64,000 nt of DNA from Nocardioides glacieisoli (lineage in GTDB: Bacteria; Actinomycetota; Actinomycetes; Propionibacteriales; Nocardioidaceae), in assembly GCF_004137245.1 (NCBI RefSeq), contig NZ_SDWS01000002.1:558001-622000 (forward strand). Direction: 5' to 3'. Positions within the stretch are counted from its first letter, which is position 1. Each line of letters begins with the position of its first letter. Under the pieces are notes generated by a model that ran no database searches, was not told the origin of the DNA, and was given only the letters and a program-made list of their open reading frames with translations. Below, piece after piece: positions 1 to 7,941 of this stretch. Position numbers and translations under genes: made by a program.

Positions 1-442
1 CGTAGATGCGGTTGGCCCCGCGCTCGACCTGCGCCATCGCGGTCGTCATCGACAGGAGCGCGAAGCCGAGGCCGAGCACGAGGGCGACCTCACCCGCCTT
101 CTCGGCCTCGTCGGACTTCTCGACCGCCGAGGCCAGCGCGTCGCTGTCGCCGGCGCCGGGGGAGAGGGAGTCGACGACGTGGGCCACCACGGCGGCCGGG
201 CGCTCCTCGTCGAGGTCGGCCGCGAGCCCGGTGAGGGCGAGGAGGAACGGCACCACGGCGAGGCACGCCTGCAGCGCGAGCGCGCGCGAGTTGGTGAAGC
301 CGTCGCCGTAGCGGAACCGCACGAACGACTCGACCGCGATCGTCCGCAGCCCGTGCTGCCGCGCGAGGTGCCAGGCGTCGAGCGCGTCGAGCTCGTCACC
401 GTCCATCTCGGTGGTGACGGGGACGGTGCGTGCGGTCGTCAT
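1..442 (-). CDS. YihY/BrkB-family membrane protein (3' part missing)
   Basis: The N-terminal 147 codons of an inner-membrane protein of the YihY/virulence factor BrkB family; the rest lies beyond the window edge. The family is polytopic and its substrate is unsettled. After an acidic start the protein shows the segment ALALQACLAVVPFLLALTGL, the usual first membrane helix after the conserved basic stretch, and a second hydrophobic helix near residues 123-140. The start codon ATG overlaps the stop of the upstream glycosyltransferase gene as ATGA, so translation is probably coupled. Family call is by pattern recognition and is fairly secure. Confidence 0.75.
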   Translation of the reverse strand, partial: MTTARTVPVTTEMDGDELDALDAWHLARQHGLRTIAVESFVRFRYGDGFTNSRALALQACLAVVPFLLALTGLAADLDEERPAAVVAHVVDSLSPGAGDSDALASAVEKSDEAEKAGEVALVLGLGFALLSMTTAMAQVERGANRIY

Positions 443-1584
443 GGCCGCACCCTAAGGGCGTCCTCGAGCGTGGCGACGGCTGCGCCCACGGGCGGCAGCG
501 ACGCGAGCTCGTCGGCGACCTCCCGGCACCGCTCGGCCATCGTGTCGTCGCCGAGCACTGCCCGTGCGGCGTCACGGATTTCGGCAGGGCTGGCGGTGGC
601 GGCGTCGAGCGTCGTCGCGACGCCGAGCTCGTCGGCGCGCAGCGCGTTGTGCGGCTGGTCCGCGCCCAGGGGCAGCAGCACCGACGGCAGGCCGTGGGCC
701 AGTGCGGCCATCAGGCTGCCGGAGCCGCCGTGGCTCACGACGAGGTCGGCCCCGGCCAGGACCTCGGCCTGCGGGACGAACCGCTCGATCCGCACGTGTG
801 CGGGCTGCGGGCCGAACGTGGCCGGGTCCAGCTCGCGGCCGATCGTGACCACGACGTCGGCGTCCAGGCCGCCCAGCCCCGCGGCCAGCCGCTCGAAGAG
901 GTCGCCCGAGGTCTTGTTGAAGATGGTGCCGAGCGTGGCGTAGACCGTCGGCCTCGATGTCGTACGACGTCCGCGCACAGGCGTCGCTGACCGGTAGTGC
1001 AGCGGGTGGACCGTCAGCGGCGCGTCCGGGCTGCGGAAGGACGGCGGGAAGTCCGACAGCACCGGGCCGGACGTCAGCCGCGTCAGGTCCGGGTCCGGTG
1101 CCAGTCCGTGCTCGGCCCGCACGGCGTCGAGCTCGGGTGCGACGAGCTCGGGCCGGACGAGGAGCCCCGATGCGAGCACGAGGTGGGTGGCGACCGGGAC
1201 GCCGTGGAGCTCGGCGGCGATCGTGCTGCCGAGGTCGGTCTCGTCGCGCAGCACGAGGTCGGGCCGGTGCTCCTCCAGCAGGTCGGACACGGCGGCGGCC
1301 ATCCGGCGCGCCCCGCGCGAGGCGAAGTTCGCGGCGAACTCGACCTGCGCCGCCCGCGCACCGGTCACCTCCAGCGGGGTGGTGGTGCCGTCCGCAGCAG
1401 CTCCGTCATGGTGGCGGGGTGGGCTGGTCGCGAACCCTCGGAACCCGGCCGCCTCGATCGCCGGGACCAGGCCGCCCGACCCGGCGATCAGCACCTCGTG
1501 CCCAGCGTCCCGGGCGGCGCGCGCGAGCGGCAGCAGCGGGGTGAGGTGGCCGTGCCCGCCGACGAAGGTGCAGAGGATCCGCAT
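439..1584 (-). CDS. family 1 (MGT/UGT-like) glycosyltransferase
   Basis: A 381-residue GT-B fold glycosyltransferase of family GT1, related to macrolide and UDP-glucuronosyl transferases, which move a sugar from a nucleotide donor to a small acceptor. The N-terminus has the typical first strand and loop (MRILCTFVGGHGHLTPLLPL). The C-terminal donor-binding half carries SHGGSGS at residues 284-290 and ADQPHN at 308-313, matching the family signature. It is leaderless by appearance: TAGGGT at 1591-1596 lies six bases before the ATG. It is translationally coupled to the BrkB-type gene. No polyketide or other natural-product genes are nearby, so the acceptor is unknown; glycosylation of a lipid or a detoxification role is possible. 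Confidence 0.85.
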   Translation of the reverse strand: MRILCTFVGGHGHLTPLLPLARAARDAGHEVLIAGSGGLVPAIEAAGFRGFATSPPRHHDGAAADGTTTPLEVTGARAAQVEFAANFASRGARRMAAAVSDLLEEHRPDLVLRDETDLGSTIAAELHGVPVATHLVLASGLLVRPELVAPELDAVRAEHGLAPDPDLTRLTSGPVLSDFPPSFRSPDAPLTVHPLHYRSATPVRGRRTTSRPTVYATLGTIFNKTSGDLFERLAAGLGGLDADVVVTIGRELDPATFGPQPAHVRIERFVPQAEVLAGADLVVSHGGSGSLMAALAHGLPSVLLPLGADQPHNALRADELGVATTLDAATASPAEIRDAARAVLGDDTMAERCREVADELASLPPVGAAVATLEDALRVRP

Positions 1585-1596
1585 GCCCGCACCCTA

Positions 1597-1659
1597 GGTA
1601 GTCCCCATCAAACTGGTCGCGTCGAGCCGATCCCGACGACCCGTTTGATCGGGACTACC
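1597..1659. repeat. 63-bp near-perfect palindrome in a divergent promoter region
   Basis: Two 23-nt arms (1597-1619 and 1637-1659) pair at 21 of 23 positions around a 17-nt loop. The tips read GGTAGTCCC and GGGACTACC. The element abuts the TAGGGT box of the leftward glycosyltransferase gene and ends about 35 bp before the rightward DUF1353 gene. It could be an operator for both or a member of the dispersed palindrome group in this window; its outer GGTAGTCC is shared with the palindrome at 58390-58460. Confidence 0.8.
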
Positions 1660-1693
1660 GGGAGATGTCGGCGCGGGCCGCCACACTGGGGTC

Positions 1694-2626
1694 ATGCGAG
1701 CTCGGGAACGCATCCAGGGGATGGCGCGACAGGTGGCACAGGAGCCCCGGCGGTTCTACGACGGCGGCACGCTCGGGGGCGACGGCGTCGCCGGCGAGCT
1801 GCCGGACCCGGGCGCGGACCCGCGGATCGTCCTCGAGCGGCACGCCGAGGAGGGCGTCGAGACGTTCGAGCTCGAGCGGCGGCTGGCCTACCTCGACCGC
1901 CACCTCGGGGAGCTCCTCGTGCCGGCCGACCCCGACTTCCGCACCGACCTGACCTCGGTGCCGGCGCTCTTCACCTGGCTGGTCCCGAAGACCGGCGCGC
2001 ACCTCCCGGCGGCCCTGCTCCACGACGCGCTCGTGGCGGCACGCGATGACCCGACGTCGTACGTCTCCACGCTGGGACGCGAGGTCGACAGGGTCGAGGC
2101 GGACCGGATCTTCCGCGACGCGATGGCCGACACCGGCACGGGCGTGATCCGTCGCTGGATCGTCTGGACGGCGGTGACGGTGGCGACGATCTTCGTCGGC
2201 CGCGCGGTGCCGTGGACACCGGCGAAGCACTGGTCCTACCGCGTCGCCGCGGCCGTCACGATCGTGACGATCCTCTGGCTCGGCTACTCCTCGACCAGCG
2301 ACCTCGTCGACCGCTCGTGGGTCGGTGCGGTGGACGTGCCGTGGATGGGCGATCGCCCGTGGTGGACCGAGGTCGCCGGTGGCCTGTCGGGCGCGATCGT
2401 GCTGCCGCTCGCGCTGAGTCTGCTGTGGGGCCGGCTGCGGATGGCGGGGGCGATCGCCGGGGTCATGCTCGCCGTCCTGCTCCACGTCACCGTCGGGCTG
2501 GCGGTGATCGGCACGACCTACCTCGCGCTGGAGCGGCTCGCCCGCCGCTCGCCGTTGCTCGCGTGGGCGCTCGCGGCGGTCGTCGTCGTGGGCGCGCTGG
2601 TGACCTTCGCCGCGGTCACCCTCTGA
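1694..2626 (+). CDS. DUF1353 protein with membrane-spanning C-terminus
   Basis: A 310-residue protein of unknown function. Residues about 60-130 match the DUF1353 pattern: DLTSVP near residue 78 followed by ALLHDALV, with a conserved His-Asp that suggests a small metal site or hydrolase-like fold. DUF1353 proteins elsewhere are often short and phage-associated. This one is extended by four or five hydrophobic helices (about residues 155-305), so the domain is probably held at the membrane. CACACT lies six bases before the ATG. An internal ATG ten codons in is an alternative start. Confidence 0.65.
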   Translation: MRARERIQGMARQVAQEPRRFYDGGTLGGDGVAGELPDPGADPRIVLERHAEEGVETFELERRLAYLDRHLGELLVPADPDFRTDLTSVPALFTWLVPKTGAHLPAALLHDALVAARDDPTSYVSTLGREVDRVEADRIFRDAMADTGTGVIRRWIVWTAVTVATIFVGRAVPWTPAKHWSYRVAAAVTIVTILWLGYSSTSDLVDRSWVGAVDVPWMGDRPWWTEVAGGLSGAIVLPLALSLLWGRLRMAGAIAGVMLAVLLHVTVGLAVIGTTYLALERLARRSPLLAWALAAVVVVGALVTFAAVTL

Positions 2627-2633
2627 GCTCGCC

Positions 2634-3011
2634 TCACCCTCTGACCTGCGCGAGCAGGCGGCCGGTGAAGCCCGTCGACGGTACGTCCTGGGTGACCAGG
2701 TCGACCCCGGTGCGGGCGGCGACCACGACCAGGCCCACGGCGACGGCGGTCACGAGCATCCCGCTCACGTTGCGCGGGAACCGGCTCGGCACGGTGCGCA
2801 CGCGGTGCCAGCCGCCGACGAGGCCGGCGGTCACGATCGCCGAGACGATGCTGGCGACGGCGGCGCCGATGACGGTGCCGAGGAGGTCGAGGCGGCTGAT
2901 CAGGATCGCCGAGGTCGCCGCGGCGGTGGCACCGGCGACGAGCTGGGGGAGGCTCAGGTCGAGGAAGGGCTGGCGGTCGGGCTGACGGTCGGGCTGGGGA
3001 GTCTCAGACAT
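2634..3011 (-). CDS. small membrane protein, function unknown
   Basis: A 125-residue protein with a Gln/Pro/Arg-rich N-terminus (two copies of PDRQ) and three hydrophobic segments at about residues 22-40, 45-65 and 85-105. No enzyme motif is visible. The start was placed at the ATG reading MSETPQPDRQ, because a longer frame starting 27 codons upstream has Ser/Pro-rich sequence unlike a normal N-terminus. It converges tail to tail on the DUF1353 gene with only 7 bp between stops and no clear terminator. Its neighbour on the same strand, hemolysin III, ends 105 bp upstream. Confidence 0.6.
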   Translation of the reverse strand: MSETPQPDRQPDRQPFLDLSLPQLVAGATAAATSAILISRLDLLGTVIGAAVASIVSAIVTAGLVGGWHRVRTVPSRFPRNVSGMLVTAVAVGLVVVAARTGVDLVTQDVPSTGFTGRLLAQVRG

Positions 3012-3116
3012 CTCGCGGAGGGGGGTGGGGGACAGGCTCCCCAGTAGGACGACGGGGGACCGTCGATTGTTTCCCGACGTGAGCAGGCTCACCGCCCGCC
3101 GGATCCCGACGCGGGG

Positions 3117-3851
3117 TCAGCGCAGGCTGTAGGTCGCCAGCGACACGCCGACGTAGTGCGCGGCGAAGGCCAGCACCGTGAACGAGTGGAAGACCTCGTG
3201 GAAGCCGAACCACTGCGGCGAGGGGTCCGGGCGCTTCAGCCCGTAGACCACTCCACCGACCGTGTAGAGCAGGCCGCCGACGGCGACGAGCACGAGGGTG
3301 GCGATCGCGATGCCGCTGCTGAACCGGTCTGCACCCTCGAGGAACTGCGGGATGAAGAAGACCGCCGCCCAGCCGAGCGCGATGTACATCGGCGTGTAGA
3401 GCCAGCGCGGGGCGTCGGTCCAGAAGACCCGGAACACCACGCCCGCGATCGCCGCGGCCCACACGACCACGAGCAGCGTCGTCCGAGCGGTGCCGTCCAG
3501 GAAGAGCAGGGCGTACGGCGTGTAGGTGCCGGCGATGAGCACGAAGATGTTGGCGTGGTCGAAGCGGCGGAGGAACGCCCACGTGCGGGGCGACCAGGTG
3601 CCGCGGTGGTAGATCGCCGACACGGTGAAGACGAGGAGCGCGGAGAGCGCGAACGCCGCGGAACCGAGACGGGTGGTGGCGGTCGGCGACATCGCGACCA
3701 GGACGATGCCGGCGGCCAGGGCGAGCGGCGCGGTGCCCGCGTGCAGCCAGCCGCGGAGCTTGGGCTTGACCTCGGCCATCTTGTCCGACATGACCTCGAC
3801 GGCGTGCTCGACGCGGTCGACGGCGTGGTCGACGCGATCTCGAGGGGTCAT
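3117..3851 (-). CDS. hemolysin III family (PAQR-type) membrane protein
   Basis: A 244-residue seven-helix membrane protein of the Hly-III/PAQR family. Family landmarks are in order: SAIYHRGTW after the second helix, RRFDHANIF, GTYTPYALL, and near the C-terminus FHEVFHSFTVLAF, in which the conserved histidines would bind zinc. Some PAQR members are hydrolases; most bacterial ones are uncharacterised despite the hemolysin name. The N-terminal 40 residues are a charged amphipathic extension (DRVDHAVDRVEHAV). The ATG has a GGAG motif eight bases upstream. It is divergent from the isoprenyl transferase gene across 96 bp. Confidence 0.85.
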   Translation of the reverse strand: MTPRDRVDHAVDRVEHAVEVMSDKMAEVKPKLRGWLHAGTAPLALAAGIVLVAMSPTATTRLGSAAFALSALLVFTVSAIYHRGTWSPRTWAFLRRFDHANIFVLIAGTYTPYALLFLDGTARTTLLVVVWAAAIAGVVFRVFWTDAPRWLYTPMYIALGWAAVFFIPQFLEGADRFSSGIAIATLVLVAVGGLLYTVGGVVYGLKRPDPSPQWFGFHEVFHSFTVLAFAAHYVGVSLATYSLR

Positions 3852-3947
3852 CGGCGGGGCTCCATACCTACCAAAGTAGCGGTCGGGCGGTCGGCGTCGC
3901 ACACCAACAGATGAGAGCACTCGGTCACACGGCGTTACGATCGGTCG

Positions 3948-4727
3948 GTGGTCAACGTGAAGGACGCCGTGCGACGGGTGCTCTACCCGGCGTACGAGGC
4001 CCGGGTGGTGAAGTCCCTGCCGCCCGACCGCATCCCGAAGCACGTCGGCGTGATGCTCGACGGCAACCGGCGCTGGGCCAAGGCGGTCGGCCTCAACACC
4101 GCCGAGGGCTACCAGGCCGGCGCCGACAACATCCGTCCGCTGCTCGGCTGGTGCGAGGAGGTCGGGGTCGGGGTCGTCACGCTGTGGCTGCTCTCGAGCG
4201 ACAACCTCACCAACCGCCCGCCCGAGCAGATGACCGGCCTCCTGACGATCATCGAGGGCGCGGTCGAGTCCCTCGCCGAGGCCCAGCGCTGGCGGATCCA
4301 CCCTGTGGGCGCGCTCGACCTGCTGCCCACCGAGACCGCCGAGCGGCTCAAGGCGGCCGAGGAGTCGACCCGCCACCTCGACGGGATCCTGGTCAACGTG
4401 GCCGTCGGCTACGGCGGGCGTCGCGAGATCGCCGACGCCGTACGTGCCCTGCTCGCCGACCACGCCTCGAAGGGCACCTCGCTGGAGGAGCTGGCCGACA
4501 TCATCGACGTCGAGCACATCGCCGAGCACCTCTACACCAAGGGCCAGCCCGACCCCGACCTGGTGATCCGGACCTCGGGCGAGCAGCGGCTCGGCGGGTT
4601 CCTGCTGTGGCAGTCGGCGAACTCGGAGTTCTACTTCTGCGAGGCGCTGTGGCCCGACTTCCGCCGGGTCGACTTCCTGCGAGCGATCCGTGCGTACGCC
4701 GCACGCGAGCGCCGCTTCGGCGGCTGA
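3948..4727 (+). CDS. uppS: isoprenyl transferase (cis-prenyl diphosphate synthase)
   Basis: A 259-residue cis-prenyltransferase that chains isopentenyl diphosphate onto an allylic primer to make the polyprenyl carrier lipid for cell-wall synthesis. The catalytic motif VMLDGNRRWAK holds the metal-binding Asp38, and the C-terminal substrate-binding region (RTSGEQRLGGFLLWQ, then SEFYFCEALWPDFR) is intact. Actinobacteria usually have two such enzymes with different product lengths, and the sequence alone does not tell which this is. GTG is chosen because TACGAT lies six bases before it, a leaderless arrangement. Confidence 0.92.
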   Translation: MVNVKDAVRRVLYPAYEARVVKSLPPDRIPKHVGVMLDGNRRWAKAVGLNTAEGYQAGADNIRPLLGWCEEVGVGVVTLWLLSSDNLTNRPPEQMTGLLTIIEGAVESLAEAQRWRIHPVGALDLLPTETAERLKAAEESTRHLDGILVNVAVGYGGRREIADAVRALLADHASKGTSLEELADIIDVEHIAEHLYTKGQPDPDLVIRTSGEQRLGGFLLWQSANSEFYFCEALWPDFRRVDFLRAIRAYAARERRFGG

Positions 4728-4821
4728 GCGACCCGCACCCCGGTCGTCACCTGCTCGTCACCACGTGTTCGGGCGTGTCGTCGCAGATCGGTCTCGTCGC
4801 GGGCGTACTTTCGCGACATCG

Positions 4822-4930
4822 GCAGGTGGGGAAGCCTGCTGAACCGGGAGGCAGCCTTGAGCACTCGAATGGGAGCTCTCCGGTCCGTTGAATGACATCG
4901 GGCCGGGCGAGGAGTGTGCGCGCCGGCCCG
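4822..4930 (+). promoter_or_regulatory. structured phoH leader with candidate 12-codon uORF
   Basis: The 219 bp before phoH contain ordered structure. A short stem GCAGG/CCTGC occupies 4822-4839. A strong Shine-Dalgarno GGGAGG at 4846-4851 follows, five bases before TTG at 4857. That opens a 12-residue frame ending in TGA at 4895 (reading MSTRMGALRSVE). A GC-rich hairpin with 10-bp arms lies at 4899-4930, just before the phoH ribosome site AGGGG at 4936-4940. The order uORF, hairpin, gene resembles attenuation or translation-coupled control, but no ligand or mechanism is shown. Local GC content is lower than in surrounding genes. Confidence 0.45.
4857..4895 (+). CDS. candidate leader peptide upstream of phoH
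   Basis: A 12-codon frame starting at TTG with an unusually good ribosome-binding site (GGGAGG, five-base spacing) and ending TGA 51 bp before phoH. The peptide would read MSTRMGALRSVE. It has no run of one amino acid that would make it an obvious amino-acid attenuator; two Arg codons and two Ser codons are present. It is reported because its ribosome site is stronger than that of phoH and because a GC-rich hairpin sits between the two. Whether it is translated is unknown. Confidence 0.35.
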   Translation: MSTRMGALRSVE

Positions 4931-4946
4931 CAGCTAGGGGTTAGTC

Positions 4947-6287
4947 GTGGCCAGCAGCAAGACCTCACCTGCATCGCCCAGCTCCGTCGCAGAGCCCGCC
5001 CGCCGGACGTACGTCCTCGACACCAGCGTCCTCCTCGCCGATCCAGGCGCCCTGACGCGCTTCGCGGAGCACGAGGTCGTGCTGCCCGTGGTGGTGATCA
5101 CCGAGCTCGAGGGCAAGCGGCACCACCCGGAGCTCGGCTTCTTCGCCCGCTCGGCGCTGCGCGCCCTCGACGACCTGCGGGTCGTCCACGGGCGCCTCGA
5201 CCAGCCGGTCGGCATCGGCACCGAGGGCGGCACGCTCCGCGTCGAGCTCAACCACACCGACCCCCAGGCGCTGCCGTCCGGCTTCCGGCTCGGCGACAAC
5301 GACACCCGGATCCTCGCGGTCGCCCGCAACCTCGCCGACGAGGGCCACCGCGTCACCCTGGTCTCCAAGGACCTGCCGCTGCGGATCAAGGCCTCGGCCG
5401 TCGGCCTCGACGCCCAGGAGTACCGCGCCGAGGCGATCAGCGACTCCGGCTACACCGGCATGACCGAGCTCGAGGTCCCGGCCACCGACCTCGACGAGCT
5501 CTACGAGGACGGCACGATCGACCTCGCCGAGGCGCGCGACCTGCCCTGTCACAACGGCCTGGTCCTGCTGTCCGACAGGGGTACGGCACTGGCCCGGGTG
5601 GGTGCGGACAAGCGCGTCCACCTCGTCCGGGGCGACCGCGACGCCTTCGGGGTGCACGGCCGCTCGGCCGAGCAGCGCATCGCCCTCGAGATGCTGCTCG
5701 ACCCCGAGGTCGGCATCGTCTCGCTCGGTGGCCGTGCCGGCACCGGCAAGTCGGCGATGGCGCTGTGCGCCGGCCTCGAGGCCGTGATGGAGCGCCGCCA
5801 GCACAAGAAGGTCGTGGTCTTCCGTCCGCTCTTCGCCGTCGGCGGCCAGGAGCTCGGCTACCTGCCCGGCTCGGAGAACGAGAAGATGTCGCCCTGGGCG
5901 CAGGCCGTCTTCGACACCCTCGGTTCGCTGACCGGCAACCACGTCATCGACGAGGTGATGGACCGCGGGATGCTCGAGGTGATGCCGCTGACCCACATCC
6001 GCGGCCGCTCGCTCCACGACGCCTTCGTGATCGTCGACGAGGCCCAGTCGCTCGAGCGCAACGTCCTGCTGACGGTCCTCTCCCGGATCGGCGCCAACTC
6101 CAAGGTCGTGCTCACCCACGACGTCGCCCAGCGCGACAACCTGCGCGTGGGGCGCCACGACGGCATCGTCGCGGTGGTGGAGAAGCTCAAGGGCCACCCG
6201 CTCTTCGCCCACGTGACCCTCACCCGCTCCGAGCGCTCGCCGATCGCCGCCCTGGTGACCGAGATGCTCGAGGACGTCACCCTCTGA
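4947..6287 (+). CDS. PIN domain-PhoH ATPase (PhoH2-type)
   Basis: A 446-residue fusion of an N-terminal PIN RNase domain and a C-terminal PhoH NTPase, the layout of mycobacterial PhoH2, which unwinds and cuts RNA. The PIN domain starts at [13 protein letters not shown] (acidic residues for metal binding) and includes LGDNDTRIL near residue 115. The ATPase has Walker A GRAGTGKS at residues 262-269 and Walker B VDEAQ near 365, followed by the TRSERSPIA ending typical of PhoH. The GTG start has AGGGG seven bases upstream. In mycobacteria the gene follows a small antitoxin gene; here a leader with a possible short uORF takes that place. Confidence 0.9.
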   Translation: MASSKTSPASPSSVAEPARRTYVLDTSVLLADPGALTRFAEHEVVLPVVVITELEGKRHHPELGFFARSALRALDDLRVVHGRLDQPVGIGTEGGTLRVELNHTDPQALPSGFRLGDNDTRILAVARNLADEGHRVTLVSKDLPLRIKASAVGLDAQEYRAEAISDSGYTGMTELEVPATDLDELYEDGTIDLAEARDLPCHNGLVLLSDRGTALARVGADKRVHLVRGDRDAFGVHGRSAEQRIALEMLLDPEVGIVSLGGRAGTGKSAMALCAGLEAVMERRQHKKVVVFRPLFAVGGQELGYLPGSENEKMSPWAQAVFDTLGSLTGNHVIDEVMDRGMLEVMPLTHIRGRSLHDAFVIVDEAQSLERNVLLTVLSRIGANSKVVLTHDVAQRDNLRVGRHDGIVAVVEKLKGHPLFAHVTLTRSERSPIAALVTEMLEDVTL

Positions 6288-6305
6288 TCCGCCTCCCTCT
6301 CCCGC

Positions 6306-6377
6306 TGTAACGCCGGGTTAGGTGCTGTACCCACTGGGATATATCCGGGTGGGTACAAGCACTAACCCGGCGTTACA
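6306..6377. repeat. 72-bp dispersed palindrome, copy 1
   Basis: Perfect 16-nt outer arms (TGTAACGCCGGGTTAG at 6306-6321 and its complement at 6362-6377), a 4-nt unpaired step on each side, perfect 9-nt inner arms (TGTACCCAC and GTGGGTACA) and a 14-nt loop. A second copy with identical arms and length lies at 52860-52931, but its loop differs. This copy starts 18 bp after the phoH stop. The sequence would form a long hairpin in RNA from either strand, so a terminator or mRNA-stabilising role is possible. TCCCGC precedes both copies. Confidence 0.9.
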
Positions 6378-6447
6378 TGGGGAGGCCCGGTGGTCAAGGG
6401 GTGCGAGGGAATCCTGGGGCTCGTGTGACTTCAGGGACGCAACGAAA

Positions 6448-6464
6448 CCCTTGTGGCACAAGGG
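6448..6464. promoter_or_regulatory. 17-bp palindrome upstream of the transglycosylase gene
   Basis: CCCTTGTGGCACAAGGG is a perfect 8-bp inverted repeat with a one-base centre, 118 bp before the GTG of the secreted transglycosylase gene. It resembles a dimeric repressor site or a small hairpin in the leader. The region 6378-6581 has no gene and otherwise shows nothing I can name. I looked for the c-di-AMP (ydaO) riboswitch that precedes many actinobacterial muralytic genes and could not align its conserved core. Confidence 0.35.
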
Positions 6465-6581
6465 CTCTAGTCAGTTCGGGCGTTCGGTTTGCACGCTTCC
6501 GCGACCTCATGCATGGTGGGCCGAGATCGTTTCGTGATCTTTGTCGAACGCCCCCGTTCCCCACCCCCGTGAGACTCCTCC

Positions 6582-7250
6582 GTGCCCCGTTCCTCCAAGT
6601 ACGTCCCCACGCACCGCGCCCCCGGCAAGCACAAGGCCGCGCGCGGTCCTCGCCAGGCGCTCCGCACCGGGGTCGCGCTGACCGGGCTGGCGGCTGCCGT
6701 GACCGGCATCAGCGTCACGGGTGGCATGTTCTCCAGCGACCCCGGCCTGACGCCGGCCGCGGCTGACGTCGGGCCGACCACCGCCGCCGCCCCCGCCGCG
6801 TCCGGCGAGTCGGGCGAGTCCGCTGCCGCCGAGGCGGTCGCCGAGCGCGCGCAGCGCGAGGTCACCTCGCGCTCCTCGCGCCGCGACGCGACCAAGGCGA
6901 CGGCCCTGACGATGTCGGCCGGCCCGGTCGTCACGAAGTCGCAGTCCCTCTCCGAGGGCGACCCGCGTGACATCGCCCAGGCCCTCCTGCCGCTCTACGG
7001 CTTCTCGTCCGACCAGTTCTCCTGCCTCGACTCCCTCTACATGAGCGAGTCGGGCTGGAGGGTCGACGCGGACAACCCGAGCTCGTCGGCGTACGGCATC
7101 CCGCAGGCGCTCACGCAGCTGCACGACCTGCCGGCCGACTACATGACCTCGGCCGAGTCCCAGATCCGGTGGGGCCTGGAGTACATCCGCGACACCTACG
7201 GCTCGCCCTGCAGTGCGTGGAGCTTCAAGTCCGGCAACGGCTGGTACTGA
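6582..7250 (+). CDS. secreted lytic transglycosylase-like protein (SLT domain)
   Basis: A 222-residue exported protein predicted to cleave peptidoglycan glycan strands. A long basic N-region (residues 1-29) precedes a hydrophobic segment at about 30-50. An Ala/Glu/Ser-rich linker (to about 125) follows, then a compact SLT domain. The catalytic glutamate is probably Glu156 in LYMSESGW, followed by the usual AYGIPQAL substrate-binding motif. The C-terminus ends in SGNGWY, typical of actinobacterial members of this group. The domain is smaller than in E. coli Slt70. The GTG start follows a CTCC-rich stretch without a good ribosome site. Confidence 0.8.
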   Translation: MPRSSKYVPTHRAPGKHKAARGPRQALRTGVALTGLAAAVTGISVTGGMFSSDPGLTPAAADVGPTTAAAPAASGESGESAAAEAVAERAQREVTSRSSRRDATKATALTMSAGPVVTKSQSLSEGDPRDIAQALLPLYGFSSDQFSCLDSLYMSESGWRVDADNPSSSAYGIPQALTQLHDLPADYMTSAESQIRWGLEYIRDTYGSPCSAWSFKSGNGWY

Positions 7251-7267
7251 GCAGTTCTCCCCGGGCA

Positions 7268-7280
7268 GGACCACTGGTCC
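7268..7280. promoter_or_regulatory. perfect 13-bp palindrome
   Basis: GGACCACTGGTCC lies 18 bp after the transglycosylase stop. Its core GACCACTGGTC also occurs exactly at 45781-45791, in the divergent lpqY/galK promoter region. Here it sits between convergent genes, where a promoter operator is not expected, so chance or a secondary site is likely. Confidence 0.3.
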
Positions 7281-7344
7281 AACCGATCGGACTAGTCAAG
7301 GCCTGAACTACTCTCACCGGCCCTCCCGGCGCGCCATCCTGCGG

Positions 7345-7376
7345 GTGTGAGGTGCACCGACGCGTGCACCTCGCAC
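7345..7376. terminator. bidirectional hairpin between convergent genes
   Basis: Arms GTGTGAGGTGCAC (7345-7357) and GTGCACCTCGCAC (7364-7376) pair over 13 positions with one G-U, around a six-base loop. It lies between the rightward transglycosylase gene and the leftward methyltransferase gene. There is no U-tract, as is usual for terminator-like hairpins in very GC-rich actinobacteria. Confidence 0.6.
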
Positions 7377-7452
7377 CACGGCCGACCAGGGGGGTCGGAG
7401 AGGCGCGGCTCGCACGTTCCACGGGGACGAGCGGGTCGCGCCTCGTCTGGTG

Positions 7453-7941
7453 TCAGCGTGCCTCGAAGACGGTCACGTCGCCCGACGCGGTCTCGAGGTC
7501 CTGGCGACGTACGTCCTCGAACCGGCGCGACAGCATCCGCTCGCCGGTCTCGCTGGAGAAGCGGTGGCGGCGTCGCTCGGTGGCGCGGTCCTCGGCGTCG
7601 GTCAGGGCGACGAACGTGCCGCCCGGACGCAGGACGCGCCGAACCTCGGCGAGGGCACGCTCGATGTCGCGGACATGGTCGAGCACCCACCCGGCGTAGA
7701 CCACGTCGAAGCTCGCAGGGTCGAAGGGTAGGTAGCAGATGTCGGCCTGGCGTGCGTCGACTCCGCGGGCGGCGGCCAGCTCGACCATGTCGTCCGCGTA
7801 GTCGGTCGCGACGAAGGAGACGCCCGGCAGGGCGTGGATCCGCTCCGCCGTCTCGCCCGAGCCGCAGCCGACCTCCAGGACGCGCGAGTCCCCTGTCATG
7901 GCACGGTCGATCGCCTTGAAGGCCTCACGCACGGCGTCCAT
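7453..7941 (-). CDS. class I SAM-dependent methyltransferase
   Basis: A 162-residue Rossmann-fold methyltransferase. Motif I is VLEVGCGSGETAERI (residues about 21-35); an acidic residue after the second strand (VATDYADDM), the post-II region (DICYLPFDPASFDVVYAG) and the RRVLRPGGTFVAL strand follow in order. The fold is at the short end for the Methyltransf_11/25 group and lacks extra C-terminal domains, so the substrate cannot be read. The ATG overlaps the fumC stop (TGATG), which argues for the same transcript and translational coupling. A link between the methyltransferase and the fumarase reaction is not implied. Confidence 0.82.
   Translation of the reverse strand: MDAVREAFKAIDRAMTGDSRVLEVGCGSGETAERIHALPGVSFVATDYADDMVELAAARGVDARQADICYLPFDPASFDVVYAGWVLDHVRDIERALAEVRRVLRPGGTFVALTDAEDRATERRRHRFSSETGERMLSRRFEDVRRQDLETASGDVTVFEAR

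Noticed and set aside
439..1584. Natural-product cluster suggested by the macrolide-type glycosyltransferase
   Set aside because: No polyketide, peptide synthetase or sugar-nucleotide genes occur in the neighbourhood.
6378..6581. c-di-AMP (ydaO) riboswitch before the transglycosylase gene
   Set aside because: I could not align the conserved core elements; only one short palindrome is clear.
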